NCBI GenBank assembly: GCA_008931825.1
Contig: QXVZ01022734.1
Span: forward strand, 1 to 39,649
Direction: 5' to 3'
Length of the DNA: 39,649 nucleotides
Origin: Phallusia fumigata
Lineage: Eukaryota > Chordata > Ascidiacea > Phlebobranchia > Ascidiidae
Shown here: positions 34,401-39,649 of the stretch, one piece after another
Layout of the letters: every line of letters starts with the position of its first letter
How positions within the stretch are numbered: the first letter of the stretch is position 1
Notes under the pieces: model-generated
The model's input: only the letters and a program-made list of their open reading frames with translations
The model's database searches: none
Told to the model about the DNA's origin: nothing
Translations under genes and position numbers: made by a program

Positions 34401-37400
34401 GTTATTACATCTGTAAAAGAAAGATGTTTTGTCTATTAAGGCAAAAAATAGTGTCCCCAGTTTTCTGCATTATATTTCTTTTTAGCCATGTCATCAGGAA
34501 GTTGAAAGCTGCCTGTGTGATGTACTGGATCAAGTCTGCTTTATTGAAGACAACATATCCAATATTTCAGAATCTTTGCAACTGCCAACTCCCAACTCAG
34601 ATGACCATGAACTAAATGCAAAGTTAGTATGATGTTGTTTTAACTTTATTATTTTCGCTTGGCAACTAGTGGAGTGCAGTTTGCAGATCTACTTCCATTG
34701 ATTTATTGATCTATTTACCTGGTTTCACTCAATTGTGAGGCTGCTAAGTAAACATGAATATTGATGATTATATTTTACCTTTTTACTCAATTAAAAATGA
34801 GCTAAAATAGTCCAAAACCTGAATAGGTTGAGAAACACTGTTTTAAATTATATCCATTGTAATATTAAAATACAATCAAAAATGTCAATAAAAGGACGTC
34901 AGTGTGTGTGAAAAGGCAGTAGGTGGAAAGCCATCCTTTTGGTGTTGTGTAAAGTTTGGATGTCATTTTGGTAATTAAACAGATTTCCGATTTGATGAAC
35001 AATAATATCGTTTACATGGGTAATGACAAAGGTTTTATTTGATCAAGCAACATTATTTTATCTGATGTTTTGGGTGTAATATTTGGATACTCTGTTTTAA
35101 AAACGCCAAACTGTCTGATTTCAAATTCAGGTTGATGAGATTTTATAACAAAGCATCAAGTTTGTCCCTTCAGCAGCAAGCTAATTTAAAACCTAGAAAT
35201 AGAAGATCAATGTCCAAAGATTCAGCGGATAATAGACGCCGTTCTCATAAAAGCAGGTATGTAGAGTATTTAAGCACATAGTATTATTTGTTTGTGTTTG
35301 AAACATAAAGCAAAAATATACCTGAAAAGGCGACATTGTGGGCCTTCCACTACCATCGCAACAGGCGCTACAAAAAATTACTTTGTCACGGAACAAAATA
35401 AATTATTAAAGTCAGAATATTTCACTAAGTTATTAGAGCTTGGAAGCAGTTAAAGTCCATAATGTGTGAAACGTTTTTATCTTCACAACACATGCACATT
35501 GCTTTTACACAACGTACTGGATAATAAAATGGGGACTTTTGGGCTTTTTTCTTCCGGACGCTGATGGCCAACATCTGGACACGTAGCAACACCATTCTAG
35601 AATAGCCAGCTGTTCTGTTCTTAACATCCCAAAAGAACAGTCTGATGCAAATAGAAAATTTACAACAGTTTTCTTACGAAACAGCATTGCCACACATTTA
35701 ATTGCTGACAAGTCCATGCCATATAAACAATTAGGAAATGCATTTGCACAGGATTTTGTTTGTACATGACCAGGGCTAAACTTGTTGTGTGTGTTTTTTT
35801 AAACAGAAGAAAGAGACGATACACAAGAAGTCGTTCTGCTTCATCTTCGGATTCTGGTAAACGCCAGTCACTTGTTAATCTTACATCTGAGCAGCAAGAG
35901 AGTTTGCAAAAGGCTCAACAAATGCTTTTCATGCAACAAAAGCAGCTGCAAGCTGCTGGAATTTTACCAACAAGGTACATATAATATTTCACAAAAAATA
36001 TGCTACAATAATTATTGGCTCCATTCCATTAACATAATATACTTTTTTTGAACCTATAGCTCTAGTGGTTACCCTGCTAGCCCATAAATGGATTTAATGT
36101 GCATGCACCACCTAAATGCAGTCAAAACTAGCGAACTACTTGCCTGCTAAGATTGGAACAGATGATAGTTTGAGTCATGGGGTGTGTCACCAGCTTGGTG
36201 GCATCAAAGCTGTTGTGGTTACCCCACTAGACACCTCGTCTGGTCAAACTTTTCAACAATGTTGGGATGGGATGAAATCCTCATAAAGTTTAGGTTATGT
36301 GTTGTAATGTGTCACTTGATTTATTCGACCCAATATACCTAGCCAATACACTGCTAGGGCCCTACAATTGATAATTGACCATTGTCTGCTTTGGATGCAA
36401 ATTAGACAGTTTGTAGAACATGCCATTGCTGTGTGGGAACCCAGGTGTTGTCCCATCCTGCTAGCCCACTAACATAGATCAAACTACCAAACAAATGACT
36501 AAATCTGGTTAAAAATTTGATAAAATTTGCTCAGTTTGCAGAACATGGCATTGTAGTGCAATACCTACTGTGTTTGCAGCCTCCGCATTTAATCTAATGG
36601 ATCCTTAAAATGAGTAAAATCATTAAACAATGTCAGAATTGACAAAATATGCCATTGTGATGCACCAATTACAGTGTTACTCTTATAGCCTATGCAGTTA
36701 TAGGACCCAAGTAAAATAGTATAGCGTATATATGTATGTCTCCTTTTTGAAATGAGTATGATATCAGTCAGTGTATGTTGAATGGCAGTATGTTGAAAGC
36801 TATTCTTAAGTTGTTTGTTGACAGTTTTTTCCTGTTAGTTAGCATGATAGTATTGCATCTTTCAATGTCAATAGTTATTGTATGAAATGTTGCTTTGAAT
36901 TTGTACAGTCTCATTATTCCTGATGCTGCTATTGCTTCAGCTGTATCTGCTTCTCAAGGCGATGGTTCAACTAGCAGATGGGATAAGGATATGGTGAGTA
37001 ACAAAGTAACAACTTCTAGCAAAAGAGGCATACAATTTGCCTGAACACATTAAACTTTTCAAAACCATGTGTTTAGGATTTGTTGTTGAAAACAAAAAGC
37101 AAAGATGATTTAACTCGGAAAGTGATGCAAAGAATGAGAGAGAAAAAGCAACATGCTGATGATGACCTTTCCCCAAACTTTTTGAGTCGAAATCAACTGG
37201 TAAATTATTGTGGTTAACCAACAAATCAAATGTTTTACAAGTAAAATTGTGTTGCAGGTCGATACAGCAGCACCAGACAAGATTTTTTCTGGCACAGGCA
37301 ACTTGAAAAGTAGGAAAATTGCCATATCTATTGATGGCAGCAAGGTGCTCTCCAAAATTGATGATCCATCCAATTTGGAAGCAGGTAAATATTTTTTCTT

Positions 37401-37889
37401 TTTCAACACATACCAATAATAAGAAATGGCAGTTAATAGACTTTCCCACAATGTATCATAGAGATATTGTTTAGGTTTCATTTTCAATTATTCTGTCAGC
37501 AAACAAGTACAAAAAATGGTACCCTACAATTTTTTTGCGTGTAAAAATTTTTTGCCTGTAGAAACAACCTTGTCACTGATAAAACGATTAGGTATCTGGG
37601 GGACCCAATTTAAAACAGTATAGTGAATTTATCATTTTTAAATTTGGTGATAGTGGTTGTGGAGCATCATAATGGTAAATACCACCAATCTAATTTTAAT
37701 CAAGGCTAAATAGCATTTTTATATATTTCTGATTTAAAACACAAATTTAGCTGGTGAGAACAAAACACACTGTTTACAAACGTTTTTGTATCAAAACTAA
37801 TTAGAAGAAAGTGGTGACAGCATGAGATACACCAAGAAGGAGATCATTGCAGCGTCACAAAATATTCATGAAGAAAAACAGATACAAAG
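31429..37889 (+). CDS. In-phase exons of an RS-type protein: continuation of the upstream gene or a separate gene, 3' incomplete
   Basis: Exons: 31429-31464, 31828-31939, 32623-32668, 33277-33398, 34012-34038, 34486-34622, 35131-35256, 35807-35974, 36909-36993, 37077-37199, 37258-37384, 37805-37889 (1194 nt, 398 codons, no stop). The first exon (KPSKWSSDDEK) joins in phase to 31034, giving one long RS protein. Alternatively translation starts at ATG 31862 (MADNKEEVPWWAEFDK; good context aacATGg), making a new gene. Exons at 33277-34622 encode a motif repeated three times (Cys, Leu/Ile-Asp, Val-Cys, acidic). 35131-35974 give an RS segment (RRKRRYTRSRSASSS) and a Gln-rich helix (LTSEQQESLQKAQQML). 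Later exons contain SRWDKDMDLLLK and RYTKKEIIAASQNIHEE. The family is not recognised; nuclear RNA-processing function is inferred from RS composition. The 3' end lies outside the usable sequence because the window switches to a duplicate contig at 38087. Confidence 0.65.
31661..31750 (+). repeat. Intronic repeat, copy 2
   Basis: Second copy of the 90-bp sequence at 28911-29000. It is flanked by two near-identical 28-bp direct repeats, 'catgggtgtggttgacat' plus 'aatcaaaact' or 'gatcaaaact', at 31632-31659 and 31768-31795. The arrangement suggests a local duplication or transposition event in this intron. Confidence 0.6.
34826..34840 (-). mobile_element. Solo hAT-like terminus
   Basis: GGTTGAGAAACACTG is the reverse complement of CAGTGTTTCTCAACC, a standard hAT terminal motif. 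The matching left end was not found in this intron, so it is a relic or a chance match. Confidence 0.3.
36058..36715 (+). repeat. Degenerate tandem repeat array in the intron before 36909
   Basis: Recurring phrases include 'aacatgccattgctgtg' (about 36417), 'aacatggcattgtagtgca' (about 36542) and 'atatgccattgtgatgcacc' (about 36645), spaced about 125 and 103 bases. 'ctgctagcccataaatgg', 'cccactagacacc' and 'ctgctagcccactaac' recur between them. The array is present again in the duplicate contig (about 38700-39360) and resembles fragments in PNISR introns. Confidence 0.5.
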
Positions 37890-38085
37890 GTAAGTTCGAA
37901 GAATATTTTTAAAACAATGTTTTCTGAGGAAAAAAAATACAACCCATGGTGTCAGATATTAAATATAATTAAACACTGGGTCAAATAATATTAAGCAGCC
38001 TACACTATCAGGTTTTTAAAAAAATTACTATTTGTTTGGTGTGTTTAAAAAAATAGATAAAAAACAGCTTAGGTTTATGTGATTA

Positions 38086-38086
38086 N
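38086..38086. other. Assembly gap (single N) at a duplicated contig
   Basis: Left of the N the gene has reached the intron after exon 37805-37889. Right of it the sequence jumps back to intron sequence already seen at 35517. Gene order across this point is therefore not biological. Confidence 0.85.
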
Positions 38087-39649
38087 CTGGATAATAAAAT
38101 GGGGACTTTTGGGCTTTTTTCTTCCGGACGCTGATGGCCAACATCTGGACACGTAGCAACACCATTCTAGAATAGCCAGCTGTTCTGTTCTTAACATCCC
38201 AAAAGAACAGTCTGATGCAAATAGAAAATTTACAACAGTTTTCTTACGAAACAGCATTGCCACACATTTAATTGCTGACAAGTCCATGCCATATAAACAA
38301 TTAGGAAATGCATTTGCACAGGATTTTGTTTGTACATGACCAGGGCTAAACTTGTTGTGTGTGTTTTTTTAAACAGAAGAAAGAGACGATACACAAGAAG
38401 TCGTTCTGCTTCATCTTCGGATTCTGGTAAACGCCAGTCACTTGTTAATCTTACATCTGAGCAGCAAGAGAGTTTGCAAAAGGCTCAACAAATGCTTTTC
38501 ATGCAACAAAAGCAGCTGCAAGCTGCTGGAATTTTACCAACAAGGTATGTATAATATTTCACAAAAAATATGCAACAATAAATATTGGCAATATATATAT
38601 AATAAATCTTCCTTGGCAGTTTGTATTTGTTTCACTTGTTTGGATGAAACTTCGCAAGCAGTAGATGGCATGGTCATGACATTAGTTTTATTTGAACCTA
38701 TAGCTCTAGTGGTTACCCTGCTAGCCTATAAATGGTTTTAATGTGTGCCTGCACCACCTAAATGTGGTCAAAACTAGCGAACTACTTGCCTGCTTAGATT
38801 GGAACAGATGATAGTTTGAGTCATGGGGTGTGTCACCAGCTTCATGGCATCAAATCTGTTGTGGTTACCCCACTAGACACCTAATTTGGTCAAACTTTTA
38901 AACAATGTTGGAATGGGATAAAATCCTAATAAACGTTAGGTTATGTGTTGTGATGTGTCGCTTGATTTATTCGACCCAATATCCCTAGCCAATACACTGC
39001 TAGGGCCCTACAATTGATAATTGACCATTGTCTGCTTTGGATGCAAATTAGACAGTTTGTAGAACATGCCATTGCTGTGTGGGAACCCAGGTGTTGTCCC
39101 ATCCTGCTAACCCACTAACATAGATCAAACTACTAAACAAATGACTAAATCTGGTTAAAAATTTGATAAAATTTGCTCAGTTTGCAGAACATGGCATTGT
39201 AGTGCAATACCTACTGTGTTTGCAGCCTCCGCATTTAATCTAATGGATCCTTAAAATGAGTAAAATCATTAAACAATGTCAGAATTGACAAAATATGCCA
39301 TTGTGATGCACCAATTACAGTGTTACTCTTATAGCCTATGCAGTTATAGGACCCAAGTAAAAAAGTATAGTGTATATATGTATGTATCCTTTTTGAAATG
39401 AGTATGATATCAGTCAGTGTATGAGCAATGGCAGTATGTTGAAAGCTATTCTTAAGTTGTTTGTTGACAGTTTTTTCCTGTTAGATAGCATGATAGTATT
39501 GCATCTTTCAATGTCAATAGTTATTGTATGAAATATTGTTTTGAATTTGTACAGTCTCATTATTCCTGATGCTGCTATTGCTTCAGCTGTATCTGCTTCT
39601 CAAGGCGATGGTTCAACTAGCAGATGGGATAAGGATATGGTGAGTAACA
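38087..39649 (+). repeat. Second, probably allelic copy of 35517-37003, with duplicate exons
   Basis: It aligns with 35517-37003, first at an offset of 2570 and later 2646 because of a net 76-bp insertion in the intron between 38555 and 38700. It contains duplicates of two exons, 38377-38544 and 39555-39639, whose translations are identical to 35807-35974 and 36909-36993. The intron has scattered substitutions and indels. Unchanged exons with polymorphic introns, starting exactly at an N, point to the other haplotype of a heterozygous animal rather than a real exon duplication. Confidence 0.85.

Noticed and set aside
36967..37487. Minus-strand ORFs of 160 and 125 codons
   Set aside because: Both are antisense shadows of exons 37077-37199 and 37258-37384, which join in phase on the plus strand.
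38377..38544. Biological tandem duplication of an RS/Gln-rich exon
   Set aside because: The copy begins exactly at an N, includes the same introns and matches haplotype-level divergence. An assembly artefact is more likely.

Overview
The window looks like animal genomic DNA, most consistent with a compact invertebrate chordate genome such as the ascidian Ciona. It is AT-rich, has small GT-AG introns, carries many hAT-type terminal repeats and tRNA-derived SINEs, and contains two haplotype-like versions of the same sequence. The species is an inference. All confident genes lie on the + strand. They were rebuilt exon by exon from splice sites, reading phase and conserved protein motifs. No bacterial-type features (operons, CRISPR, ribosome binding sites) are present.

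Layout. 1-601 is an almost exact second copy of 4921-5521, the upstream region of the first gene, and ends at a single N (602). 603-5500 holds no confident gene. It carries tRNA-like SINE heads, a tandem pair of SINEs beside another N (1960), a putative foldback element and one low-confidence minus-strand ORF. 5576-7439 is a complete five-exon transgelin/calponin-family gene (203 aa; one CH domain and one calponin-like repeat). 7440-11670 is repeat territory: a tRNA-derived SINE, then a 2.3 kb hAT element with a perfect 8-bp target duplication that contains smaller elements and an internal inverted duplication.

11675-18668 is a complete 14-exon PNISR orthologue (485 aa), an SR-related nuclear protein. 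18840-23110 is intergenic and filled with hAT remnants and a possible pogo-like element. 23116-31038 is a 15-exon gene for an unrecognised nuclear-type protein with a lysine tract, an RG-rich segment and an SR/SY-rich tail. Its stop codon lies inside a potential splice donor, and in-phase exons continue from 31429 to 37889. The gene is therefore either longer, with an alternative 3' end, or followed closely by a second RS-type gene. The window ends in an assembly duplication: 38087-39649 repeats 35517-37003 as a diverged, probably allelic copy after an N at 38086.

Theme: two neighbouring SR-related genes (PNISR and the unidentified one) suggest RNA-processing functions, while the transgelin-like gene is cytoskeletal. 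They share orientation but nothing shows they are co-transcribed. The features most worth checking are the 31034 splice/stop ambiguity, the triplicated Cys/Leu/Asp motif in the downstream exons, the foldback hAT with a related copy 11-12 kb away, and the four N-marked joins, three of which carry duplicated sequence.
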